Assembly: GCA_947177605.1 (NCBI GenBank)
Contig: CAMWUX010000096.1
Span: 1 to 5,594, forward strand
DNA length: 5,594 nucleotides
Source: an uncultured Porphyromonadaceae bacterium
Lineage (GTDB): Bacteria; Bacteroidota; Bacteroidia; Bacteroidales; Muribaculaceae
Direction: 5' to 3'
The notes under the pieces: generated by a model
Database searches by the model: none
Seen by the model: the letters and a program-made list of their open reading frames with translations, nothing else
What the model was told of the DNA's origin: nothing
In this document: in pieces, positions 1 to 5,500 of the stretch
Layout of the letters: each line of letters starts with the position of its first letter
Position numbering within the stretch: the stretch's first letter is position 1
Made by a program: the position numbers and the translations under genes

Positions 1-123
1 CGACTTTCCGCTCGGGTGGACTCGGCTGATGGGGTCCCGGCGACCGCTGAAAATGATACCTGGCTGGGGGTATCCATCATATACGATGGTGAATCGGATG
101 AGAGGATGAATGGTTTACATTAA
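1..123 (+). CDS. 3' end of an unrecognised upstream gene (partial)
   Basis: An open frame enters from the left edge and runs 40 codons to a TAA at 121-123. Its last residues include TWLGVSIIYDGESDERMNGLH-like sequence, with codon use similar to the neighbouring genes (many GAT, GGT, GAA and TCG codons), which suggests real coding DNA. I do not recognise the family, and no domain can be named from this tail. A competing minus-strand frame is also open from 77 to the left edge (starting MDTPSQVSF), so the strand is not certain. If the plus-strand reading is right, the gene lies co-directional with cysE, about 105 bases upstream. No convincing terminator is visible after the TAA. Confidence 0.45.
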   Translation, partial: RLSARVDSADGVPATAENDTWLGVSIIYDGESDERMNGLH

Positions 124-228
124 TCAAACGCCCCCGTCCGAGGAATATTGTAATCACTCCGAATTTTAACATATTGCCGGCAGAGGCGCTTATGTGAACC
201 TTATCCGGCGGATACTCGTTTGAATAAT
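124..228 (+). other. AT-rich leader/spacer upstream of cysE
   Basis: This 105-base spacer presumably carries the cysE-cysK promoter, but I see no clean match to the Bacteroidota TAnnTTTG element. The best weak candidates are a TTG at 148-150 followed by an AT-rich stretch around 167-176 (TAACATATTG). A short inverted repeat, TATCC-GGC-GGATA, lies at 202-214, ending 14 bases before the cysE ATG. An 8-base palindrome TGCCGGCA sits at 175-182. No known riboswitch fold (SAM, TPP, cobalamin) was recognised by eye. Confidence 0.4.
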
Positions 229-1203
229 ATGAAACAAAATACTACGGATACATCTGTGTGTGCCAAGCGTCCGCTTTCCGATCTGCGGGGCGCCGAGCCG
301 CGCGTGGAGGAGGCGATATCCCGCGCTGTCGACGGGCTGAACGATATCACTGTGGAAGGTCGGCAGATAGAGCCAGAATGGCAGGGGCCGCTGCCGTCGG
401 TCGACAATCTGCGTCTGATCGTGGAGCAACTTAAGGCTATCGTATTCCCCGACTTTCTCGATCAGCTCCGCGGCTGCCGGTCGATGACCGATGCGCGGCT
501 TATGGTGAGTGTGGACCGTCTGTATCGTCTGCTCTCCGAAGAGATATGCAAGTGTATGGCCGCCCGCGGCGGTCAGTCGCAGGAGGGTATCGTGTGCTGT
601 GGCAATGACAAGGCTCTCGCTCTGGTGGAGCGTCTGCCTGAGATCAAGCGACTGCTCTATACCGACGTGCAGGCTATCTTCGACAATGATCCGGCTACGA
701 CTGACTATGGCGAGATAATACTGAGCTATCCGGTGGTGGAGGCGATGGTACACTACCGCCTGGCGCATCAGCTCGTGCTGCTCGATGTGCCGGTGCTTCC
801 GCGTATTCTTACCGAACTGGCTCACTCACGCACCGGTATCGATATCAATCCGGGTGCGCGTATCGGAGAATATTTCGCTATTGACCACGGCACGGGTGTG
901 GTGATCGGCCAGACCTGTATAATAGGCAATCACGTGACGATATATCAGGGCGTGACGCTCGGAGCCAAGAATTTTACGCTCGACGACAATGGTCGGCCGG
1001 TCGATGTGCCGCGCCATCCGATCCTGGAGGATAACGTGACGGTCTATGCCAATTCCACTATCCTCGGTCGAGTGACCATAGGCCACGATACGGTGATCGG
1101 TGGTAATGTGTGGCTTACAGAATCGGTAGCGCCGTATTCGCGTGTGCTCCAACCGCCTTACACAAGTTCAAACAGAATAAGTACTATATCTCCCTCAAAA
1201 TGA
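229..1203 (+). CDS. cysE: Serine O-acetyltransferase (SAT), first step of cysteine synthesis
   Basis: Predicted cytoplasmic enzyme that transfers acetyl from acetyl-CoA to L-serine, giving O-acetylserine for CysK. It is 324 aa from ATG 229; a TTG at 220 is in frame, but the ATG follows the AT-rich TGAATAAT and is preferred. Residues 1-195 are mostly helical. From about 200 the left-handed beta-helix hexapeptide domain begins. Asp205 (GIDINPGA) and His220 (AIDHGTG) are 15 residues apart, matching the catalytic pair Asp143/His158 of E. coli CysE; Arg262-His263 (PRHP) matches the RHP motif. An insert at about 247-260 lengthens the loop before it. Size and the INPGA variant resemble the longer SATs of Bacteroidota. 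The C-terminus ends SPSK, lacking the terminal Ile that docks into CysK in enterobacteria. It overlaps cysK by ATGA, so the two are co-translated. Confidence 0.93.
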   Translation: MKQNTTDTSVCAKRPLSDLRGAEPRVEEAISRAVDGLNDITVEGRQIEPEWQGPLPSVDNLRLIVEQLKAIVFPDFLDQLRGCRSMTDARLMVSVDRLYRLLSEEICKCMAARGGQSQEGIVCCGNDKALALVERLPEIKRLLYTDVQAIFDNDPATTDYGEIILSYPVVEAMVHYRLAHQLVLLDVPVLPRILTELAHSRTGIDINPGARIGEYFAIDHGTGVVIGQTCIIGNHVTIYQGVTLGAKNFTLDDNGRPVDVPRHPILEDNVTVYANSTILGRVTIGHDTVIGGNVWLTESVAPYSRVLQPPYTSSNRISTISPSK

Positions 1204-2117
1204 AAATATACAAAAACGCACTCGAACTTATAGGTAATACGCCTCTCGTCGAACTTACCAATATCGAAAAATCGCTCGGCCTTAAGGCACGTCTTCTCGC
1301 CAAAGTTGAGGCTTTCAATCCCGGCGGAAGCGCCAAGGATCGTATCGCTCTGGCTATGATCGAGGACGCAGAGAAGTCCGGACGTCTTAATCCCGGAGCC
1401 ACTATCATCGAGCCAACGAGCGGCAACACCGGCGTGGGGCTCGCGTGGATAGGCGCGGTGAAGGGGTATAAGGTGATTCTCACTATGCCCGAGACTATGA
1501 GCGAGGAGCGCAAGACACTGCTACGCGCGCTCGGAGCCGAACTGGTGCTCACGCCAGGCGCTGAGGGTATGGCAGGCGCTATCCGTAGGGCTGAGGAAAT
1601 CCGCGATGCCACACCCGGAAGTATGATAATGAGTCAGTTTGACAATCCGGCCAATCCCGAAGTTCATCGCCGCACCACCGGTGAGGAGATCTGGCGCGAT
1701 ACTGATGGCGAAGTGGATATCTTCGTAGCCGGCGTCGGTACCGGAGGCACGCTCTCGGGTGTGGCTGCTGCGCTCAAGGCCAGGAAGCCTGAAATCGAGG
1801 CTGTGGCAGTGGAGCCGGCATCATCGCCCGTATTGTCGGGCGGTAAGGCCGGGGCACACAAGATTCAGGGCATAGGAGCGGGCTTCGTCCCCGGCAACTA
1901 CGACGCTTCGCTCGTAGACGAAGTGATCGAGGTGAGCGATGACGCAGCTTTCAAAGCCATGCGCGAACTGGCTGCTAAAGAGGGCATTTTCGCAGGCATA
2001 TCATCAGGCGCCGCTCTGGCTGCAGCTATCGAGGTGGCAAAACGCCCTTCGAGCGACGGCAAGACTATCGTGGTGCTTCTGCCAGATACAGGTCAACGCT
2101 ATCTATCGATGCTCTGA
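1200..2117 (+). CDS. cysK: Cysteine synthase A (O-acetylserine sulfhydrylase), PLP enzyme
   Basis: Predicted cytoplasmic PLP enzyme that combines O-acetylserine with sulfide to form L-cysteine, using the product of cysE next door. It is 305 aa. Visible landmarks: IGNTPLV (11-17), the PLP lysine Lys46 in NPGGSAKDR, the substrate/carboxylate loop PTSGNTG (72-78), METM-region PETMSEER (97-104), the phosphate-binding GVGTGGT (178-184), HKIQGIGAGFVPGN (220-233), the GISSGAA loop (266-272) and LLPDTGQRYLS near the end. Together these give an essentially full family match. ATG 1200 is chosen because the family N-terminus (MKIYKNALELIGNTP) begins exactly there; in-frame codons upstream lie inside cysE. 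It overlaps the cysE stop by four bases and has no promoter of its own. It stops soon after RYLSML, roughly a dozen residues shorter than the Salmonella protein, outside the catalytic core. Confidence 0.96.
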   Translation: MKIYKNALELIGNTPLVELTNIEKSLGLKARLLAKVEAFNPGGSAKDRIALAMIEDAEKSGRLNPGATIIEPTSGNTGVGLAWIGAVKGYKVILTMPETMSEERKTLLRALGAELVLTPGAEGMAGAIRRAEEIRDATPGSMIMSQFDNPANPEVHRRTTGEEIWRDTDGEVDIFVAGVGTGGTLSGVAAALKARKPEIEAVAVEPASSPVLSGGKAGAHKIQGIGAGFVPGNYDASLVDEVIEVSDDAAFKAMRELAAKEGIFAGISSGAALAAAIEVAKRPSSDGKTIVVLLPDTGQRYLSML

Positions 2118-2192
2118 TACGGAATATTGTGTGGCGGGCGAACCGATTTCGCACAAATAATGTTAAATCAGGCGAAGACTGATGAATCGGGC

Positions 2193-2223
2193 TTGTGGAT
2201 ATGCCTTCCATTCATTACCTTTG
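2193..2223 (+). promoter_or_regulatory. Bacteroidota-type promoter (TTG ... TACCTTTG)
   Basis: TACCTTTG at 2216-2223 matches the TAnnTTTG -7 element of the primary sigma factor of Bacteroides at every fixed position. A TTG at 2193-2195 lies 20 bases upstream, in the usual place of the -33 element. Transcription would start near 2230 and leave a leader of about 115 bases before the GTG start at 2346. This would drive the sigma factor and probably the two genes after it. The start site itself is inferred. Confidence 0.65.
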
Positions 2224-2239
2224 CAAAACATTAGACAAA

Positions 2240-2261
2240 GACTCCGCTTGAGTCATTTTTT
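2240..2261 (+). terminator. Leader hairpin followed by T-run: possible attenuator
   Basis: GACTC (2240-2244) and GAGTC (2250-2254) form a 5-bp stem with the loop CGCTT, followed by A and six Ts (2256-2261). The form is that of a weak intrinsic terminator. It lies just downstream of the predicted start site near 2230, so it may attenuate transcription into the sigma factor gene, or act as a late terminator for cysE-cysK read-through. The stem is short, so function is uncertain. Confidence 0.35.
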
Positions 2262-2345
2262 ATCAAAATAATCTCCATCCTCTAACCTCAAAAAACACGT
2301 TTGCCTATCGATCCACTGCTACTCTAACCATTAATTAGTCAGACA

Positions 2346-2954
2346 GTGACCAAGACAACTACAACTCCAATTACCGCTCTTTCCGATGAGCAACTCGTTG
2401 CCGCATATTCCAAAGGCGACAATCAGGCTTTCGACACACTACTGCGTCGGCATCAGGGAAGAATCTACAGTTATATCCTTTCGGTGGTGAAGAACGCCGA
2501 CGTGGCCAATGATCTCTTCCAGGAGACTTTCATGAAGGCTATCACCACTATCAAGCAAGGACGCTATGCCGAGTCGGGCAAATTCTTAGCCTGGATATCG
2601 CGTATTGCCCACAACCTTATTATCGACTACTACCGTCAGGAGAAGAGCGAAAATCTGGTTTCGGCCGACGATATCGCATCCCACGACGTGCTTAACCGCC
2701 GCGATCTCTGTGATGTGAATATCGAGGACTGCATGGTGCGCGAGCAGATCAGCGAAGATGTGCGCCGTCTTATCGAGGCTCTTCCCGAGAGCCAACGCGA
2801 GGTGCTCAAGATGCGTTACTACGGCGATATGTCGTTTAAGGAAATCTCCGACAAGACCAACGTGAGCATTAACACCGCCCTCGGCCGTATGCGCTACGCG
2901 ATAATGAATATGCGCCGCATCGCTCAGGAAAACAACATAGCGCTCTCGCTGTAA
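2346..2954 (+). CDS. RNA polymerase sigma-70 family (ECF-like) sigma factor, no anti-sigma neighbour
   Basis: Predicted promoter-recognition subunit of 202 aa. Region 2 spans about 24-100: ADVANDLFQETFMKA (51-65) is the core-binding region 2.2, and FLAWISRIAHNLIIDYYRQ (80-98) is regions 2.3-2.4, which melt and read the -10 element. After a linker (about 101-136), region 4 follows with LPESQREVLKMRY (146-158) and a helix-turn-helix at about 162-190 (MSFKEISDKTNVSINTALGRMRYA). There is no region 1.1 or 3, as expected for ECF factors. The start is a GTG at 2346; no in-frame ATG exists between the upstream stop at 2325 and the conserved region 2. No anti-sigma factor, TonB receptor or SusCD pair lies next to it. 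It is followed after 30 bases by the prenyl synthase gene. The regulon cannot be told from sequence. Confidence 0.9.
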   Translation: MTKTTTTPITALSDEQLVAAYSKGDNQAFDTLLRRHQGRIYSYILSVVKNADVANDLFQETFMKAITTIKQGRYAESGKFLAWISRIAHNLIIDYYRQEKSENLVSADDIASHDVLNRRDLCDVNIEDCMVREQISEDVRRLIEALPESQREVLKMRYYGDMSFKEISDKTNVSINTALGRMRYAIMNMRRIAQENNIALSL

Positions 2955-2984
2955 TCACAGTGCTTAATCCCCCGCTTCGGCATC

Positions 2985-3953
2985 ATGATCCACGACATCG
3001 ATTATTACCGCAATCTTATCGAAGAAGCCATCCGGAGCTATCGCTTGCCCGATACTCCGGCCGGCCTGTATGATCCCATCCGCTATGCTATGGACTGCGG
3101 AGGCAAGCGCATCCGCCCGATACTATGCATGGCGATGTGTGAGGCTCTCGGCGGCTCGGCCGCTGATGCGGTCAATCAGGCTTTGGCTATCGAGATGTTT
3201 CATAACTTCACTCTCCTTCACGACGATGTGATGGATCACGCCGATATGCGGCGCGGCCGTCCTACGGTGCATGTGCGCTGGGATGAGCGTACGGCCATTC
3301 TCTCCGGCGATGCCATGCTTTCGATAGCGTCAGAAATCGTCAACGATGGTGTCGATGCAACGACTGCCACGGGTTGCCGTCGCCTCCTCCACCGCACTGC
3401 GATGGAGGTATATGAGGGCCAGCAGTATGATATGGACTTCGAAGACCGCACGGATGTGACGGTCGACGACTATCTCGATATGATCCGACTTAAGACGTCG
3501 GTGCTTCTGGGATGTGCGTGCCGGATGGGCGCCATCGTGGCCGGTGCCGACGACGAGTGTCAGAAGTATGCCTACCGCTTCGGGGAGCTGCTCGGGCTTG
3601 CCTTCCAGCTCCGCGATGATTATCTCGATACTTACGGCGATCCCATAATGTTTGGCAAGGAGATCGGCGGCGATATCGTCAACGATAAAAAGACGTGGCT
3701 TCTCATCACAGCACTGGCCGAAGACACTACGGGCGTAGTGGCTCAGGAGCTGGCCATGCCTTCCGAACAATATCATAAGATCGAACGCATCAAGAGGGTG
3801 TATGACGATCTCGGTCTGCCCGAGCGCTGTCGCGAAGTTATCGAGCGCTATATCGCCGATGCCAACCGATGCATCGCACGCCTCGGTCTGAAGCCTGTAG
3901 ATGCCAATTTCTTTACCGATCTGGCAAGTAAAAGCAGCACTCGTAGCAACTGA
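2985..3953 (+). CDS. Polyprenyl diphosphate synthase (trans-isoprenyl, probably short-chain)
   Basis: Predicted cytoplasmic prenyltransferase that condenses isopentenyl diphosphate with allylic diphosphates; 322 aa, usual family length. Landmarks in order: GGKRIRP (39-45, IPP binding), first Asp-rich motif DDVMD (80-84) followed by RRGRPTVH (89-96), GQQYDMDFE (145-153), Lys170-Thr171, second Asp-rich motif DDYLD (211-215) in FQLRDDYLD, and NDKKT (233-237). The first motif has no two-residue insert, unlike bacterial FPP synthases. Phe75 stands five residues before the first Asp, where long-chain synthases such as E. coli IspB carry Ala; a bulky residue there usually limits the product to about C15-C20. 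The exact product is therefore inferred, and no gene symbol is assigned. The ATG lies 30 bases after the sigma factor stop, and the stop overlaps the TatD start (TGATG), pointing to one operon. Confidence 0.92.
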   Translation: MIHDIDYYRNLIEEAIRSYRLPDTPAGLYDPIRYAMDCGGKRIRPILCMAMCEALGGSAADAVNQALAIEMFHNFTLLHDDVMDHADMRRGRPTVHVRWDERTAILSGDAMLSIASEIVNDGVDATTATGCRRLLHRTAMEVYEGQQYDMDFEDRTDVTVDDYLDMIRLKTSVLLGCACRMGAIVAGADDECQKYAYRFGELLGLAFQLRDDYLDTYGDPIMFGKEIGGDIVNDKKTWLLITALAEDTTGVVAQELAMPSEQYHKIERIKRVYDDLGLPERCREVIERYIADANRCIARLGLKPVDANFFTDLASKSSTRSN

Positions 3954-4720
3954 TGCTGATCGATACCCATACACATCTTTATCTGCCCGAATTCGATGCC
4001 GACCGCTCCGAAGTGATGGATCGCGTCGTGGCTGCCGGGGTGGAGCATCTCATCCTTCCCAATATCGATCTGCAGTCGCTTCCGGCTATGAAAGCGATGG
4101 CTAAGGCTTATCCGCAACTCACATCTATGGCCGTAGGGCTGCATCCTACGGAAGTGGGGGAGGGATGGAAGGATACACTCTCAGAGATTCTGGCTGAATT
4201 AGATGGCTCGGCGCGCTATGTGGCTATCGGTGAGATAGGCATGGATCTATATTGGGACTCTACCTACTGCGATGCGCAGATGCAGGTGCTTGACCGTCAG
4301 CTCGCGGAAGCCTGTAAGCGCGGACTGCCGGTAATCATACATTGCCGCAAGGCTCTCGCTCCTACGCTTGAAGTGATGGAGGCGTATCCATCGTTGCGGG
4401 GAGTGATGCACAGCTTCGAGGGCACACCCGCCGATGTGGAGGCCGTGCGCCGCCGAGCTGATATGTATTTCGGCGTCAACGGCATCGTCACTTTCAAAAA
4501 GTCTGCCGTACCGGCTCTGCTGCCTGCCGTCGGACTTGACCGGGTGCTTCTTGAGACGGATTCGCCGTATCTTGCGCCGACACCCTACCGCGGTAAGCGC
4601 AACGATAGTTCGATGCTGCCGCTCGTGGCCGATTGTGTGGCTTCTCATCTTGGCGTCTCCACCGATGAAGTGGCAGCTGCCACCACCGCTTCCGCCAGAA
4701 CTCTCTTCTCCTTGGTATGA
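3953..4720 (+). CDS. TatD-family metal-dependent hydrolase (probable DNase)
   Basis: Predicted cytoplasmic TIM-barrel hydrolase of the amidohydrolase superfamily; relatives (TatD, YcfH, YjjV) are metal-dependent 3'-5' exonucleases or deoxyribonucleases. It has 255 aa, normal for the family. All expected metal ligands are present: His6 and His8 (DTHTHL), Glu94 (GEIGMDLYWD), His130 (IIHCRKA), His153 (MHSFEG) and Asp203 (LLETDSPYLAP). GLHPTE (62-67) and PYRGKRN (211-217) are further family signatures. ATG 3953 shares its A with the TGA of the prenyl synthase, a one-base overlap suggesting coupled translation; MLIDTHTHL is the typical N-terminus. It is the last gene before a strong inverted repeat, so it likely closes the operon. 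Despite the name, the family is not part of the Tat export machinery. The precise substrate is not known from sequence. Confidence 0.93.
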   Translation: MLIDTHTHLYLPEFDADRSEVMDRVVAAGVEHLILPNIDLQSLPAMKAMAKAYPQLTSMAVGLHPTEVGEGWKDTLSEILAELDGSARYVAIGEIGMDLYWDSTYCDAQMQVLDRQLAEACKRGLPVIIHCRKALAPTLEVMEAYPSLRGVMHSFEGTPADVEAVRRRADMYFGVNGIVTFKKSAVPALLPAVGLDRVLLETDSPYLAPTPYRGKRNDSSMLPLVADCVASHLGVSTDEVAAATTASARTLFSLV

Positions 4721-4752
4721 CTGGCCCACGAGTTTCGTTTTCTATATGATAC

Positions 4753-4790
4753 TATAACAAAGGCTACCGGAGAAGGCAGCCTTTGTTATA
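4753..4790. terminator. Bidirectional terminator between convergent genes
   Basis: A perfect 13-base inverted repeat, TATAACAAAGGCT (4753-4765) and AGCCTTTGTTATA (4778-4790), encloses a 12-base loop (4766-4777). After one mismatch, three more A-T pairs can form outside (4749-4751 with 4792-4794). It sits 32 bases after the TatD stop and 17 bases beyond the end of the minus-strand OmpH-like gene. Being symmetric and AT-rich at its base, it can work from either side, although neither strand has a long uninterrupted T-run. Confidence 0.85.
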
Positions 4791-4807
4791 ATATAAAATT
4801 GAGCGGA

Positions 4808-5446
4808 TTATTTCTGTACTTTGTTGTAGCGGGCGTTGAGGCCTTGGATCACTTGGTTGGTCACGTCGAAGCGGGGATCGAAGTAGAAGGCAGCTGCATT
4901 TTTCTTCAGCACGGCATCGATACCATTTGCCTTACAGTAGCTCTTGAGATAAGCTTCGATAGAGTCAGTGATCTGAGCCTGCATCTGCATTACTTCCTGC
5001 TCAGTTGTGCGCTGCAGGTTGGCGAGATAGTTCTGGGCGTCCTGCTGCTTCTTCTGAGCGCGCTGCATATCGGCGTTGTATTCCTGTTCGGAGGCGTAGG
5101 CCTGATTGCGCATCTTAGTCTCGATCTGCTGGCCGAGCTGGGCGAGTTCGTTCTCGCGCGACTGCTGGGCTGATACGAGTTTCGACTGGCTGCGTGTGAT
5201 CAGTTCCTGGAAGTCTTTGGCAAGATTGTAGTTGGCGAGAAGGGAGTCCTCGTCGATGAAGCGGATGCGGGGAGCGCCTACGGTCACGATGGTGTCGCCT
5301 TCGGAAACGAAGGTGTCGACATTAAGCTCATCGACTGTGAGCGAGTCGGCTCCGTTGTTGTCGGCCGACGAAGAGCAACCGGTAGTGGAGGTGTATACAG
5401 CGAAGAGGGAGAGCGATGCAATTGCAAAAAATGAAAACTTTTTCAT
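4808..5446 (-). CDS. OmpH/Skp-like periplasmic chaperone family protein, probable lipoprotein
   Basis: This 212-aa protein has the OmpH/Skp layout. MKK, a hydrophobic core (4-18) and STTGC (20-24) form a signal peptide with a plausible lipobox; Cys24 would be the lipidated residue, followed by Ser-Ser-Ser and a flexible acidic stretch (27-55). IRFIDEDSLLANYNLAKD (61-78) matches the first strand and helix start of the family. A long Gln/Glu-rich helical region (about 79-168), without Pro or Gly apart from one Gly, should form the coiled-coil tentacles. The end (KANGIDAVLKKNAAAFYFDP, then DVTNQVIQGLN) matches the family's last strand and helix. Skp binds unfolded outer membrane proteins in the periplasm; that role here is inferred. 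Lipidation differs from E. coli Skp, which is soluble. The ATG at 5446-5444 is fixed by the signal peptide. Another minus-strand gene ends 54 bases upstream; no bamA is visible. Confidence 0.85.
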   Translation of the reverse strand: MKKFSFFAIASLSLFAVYTSTTGCSSSADNNGADSLTVDELNVDTFVSEGDTIVTVGAPRIRFIDEDSLLANYNLAKDFQELITRSQSKLVSAQQSRENELAQLGQQIETKMRNQAYASEQEYNADMQRAQKKQQDAQNYLANLQRTTEQEVMQMQAQITDSIEAYLKSYCKANGIDAVLKKNAAAFYFDPRFDVTNQVIQGLNARYNKVQK

Positions 5447-5500
5447 TTCAGTGTCGGTTTTGTAAAATACTTGTTTATGCGTATGATTAATGATATGTAG

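Larger units (their letters stand above)
2118..2345 (+). other. Intergenic region between cysK and the sigma factor gene
   Basis: This is 228 bases of AT-richer DNA with no supported gene. It contains two small inverted repeats (GCGAA/TTCGC at 2138-2152, and ATCAG/CTGAT at 2167-2183), a strong Bacteroidota-type promoter candidate (2193-2223) and a leader hairpin with a T-run (2240-2261). The first repeat could belong to a weak terminator for cysK, but no T-run follows it. The rest, 2262-2345, is a low-GC untranslated leader with no ATG in frame with the downstream gene. Confidence 0.5.

Noticed and set aside
1..228. Riboswitch upstream of cysE
   Set aside because: No conserved core of a SAM, TPP, cobalamin or other sulfur-linked riboswitch could be recognised, and the first half of this stretch looks coding.
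190..825. Long minus-strand open frame (211 codons) opposite cysE
   Set aside because: It lies antisense to cysE, whose catalytic motifs are unambiguous. Its protein is rich in His, Arg and Leu with no domain, as expected for a shadow of GC-rich codons.
1110..1199. N-terminal extension of CysK starting at GTG 1110
   Set aside because: The extension lies within cysE in another frame, and the family N-terminus begins at ATG 1200.
1939..2160. Plus-strand frame overlapping the end of cysK
   Set aside because: It is mostly inside cysK in a shifted frame; its tail past the cysK stop does not resemble the missing CysK C-terminus.
3330..3974. Minus-strand open frame (214 codons) opposite the prenyl synthase gene
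   Set aside because: It is antisense to a gene with both Asp-rich motifs. No family features, and the shadow composition is typical.
4247..4729. Minus-strand open frame opposite the TatD gene
   Set aside because: All TatD metal ligands are intact on the plus strand; the antisense product is Ser/Gly/His-rich without a recognisable fold.
4799..5173. Plus-strand frame with a hydrophobic, membrane-like product
   Set aside because: The hydrophobicity (many Leu/Val) comes from reading the Gln/Glu-rich coiled coil of the OmpH-like gene in reverse (CAG/GAG codons become CTG/CTC). It is a shadow, not a membrane protein.
5462..5469. TATTTTAC on the minus strand as a -7 promoter element for the OmpH-like gene
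   Set aside because: It fails the final TG of TAnnTTTG, and would leave a leader of only about 8 bases before the ATG.
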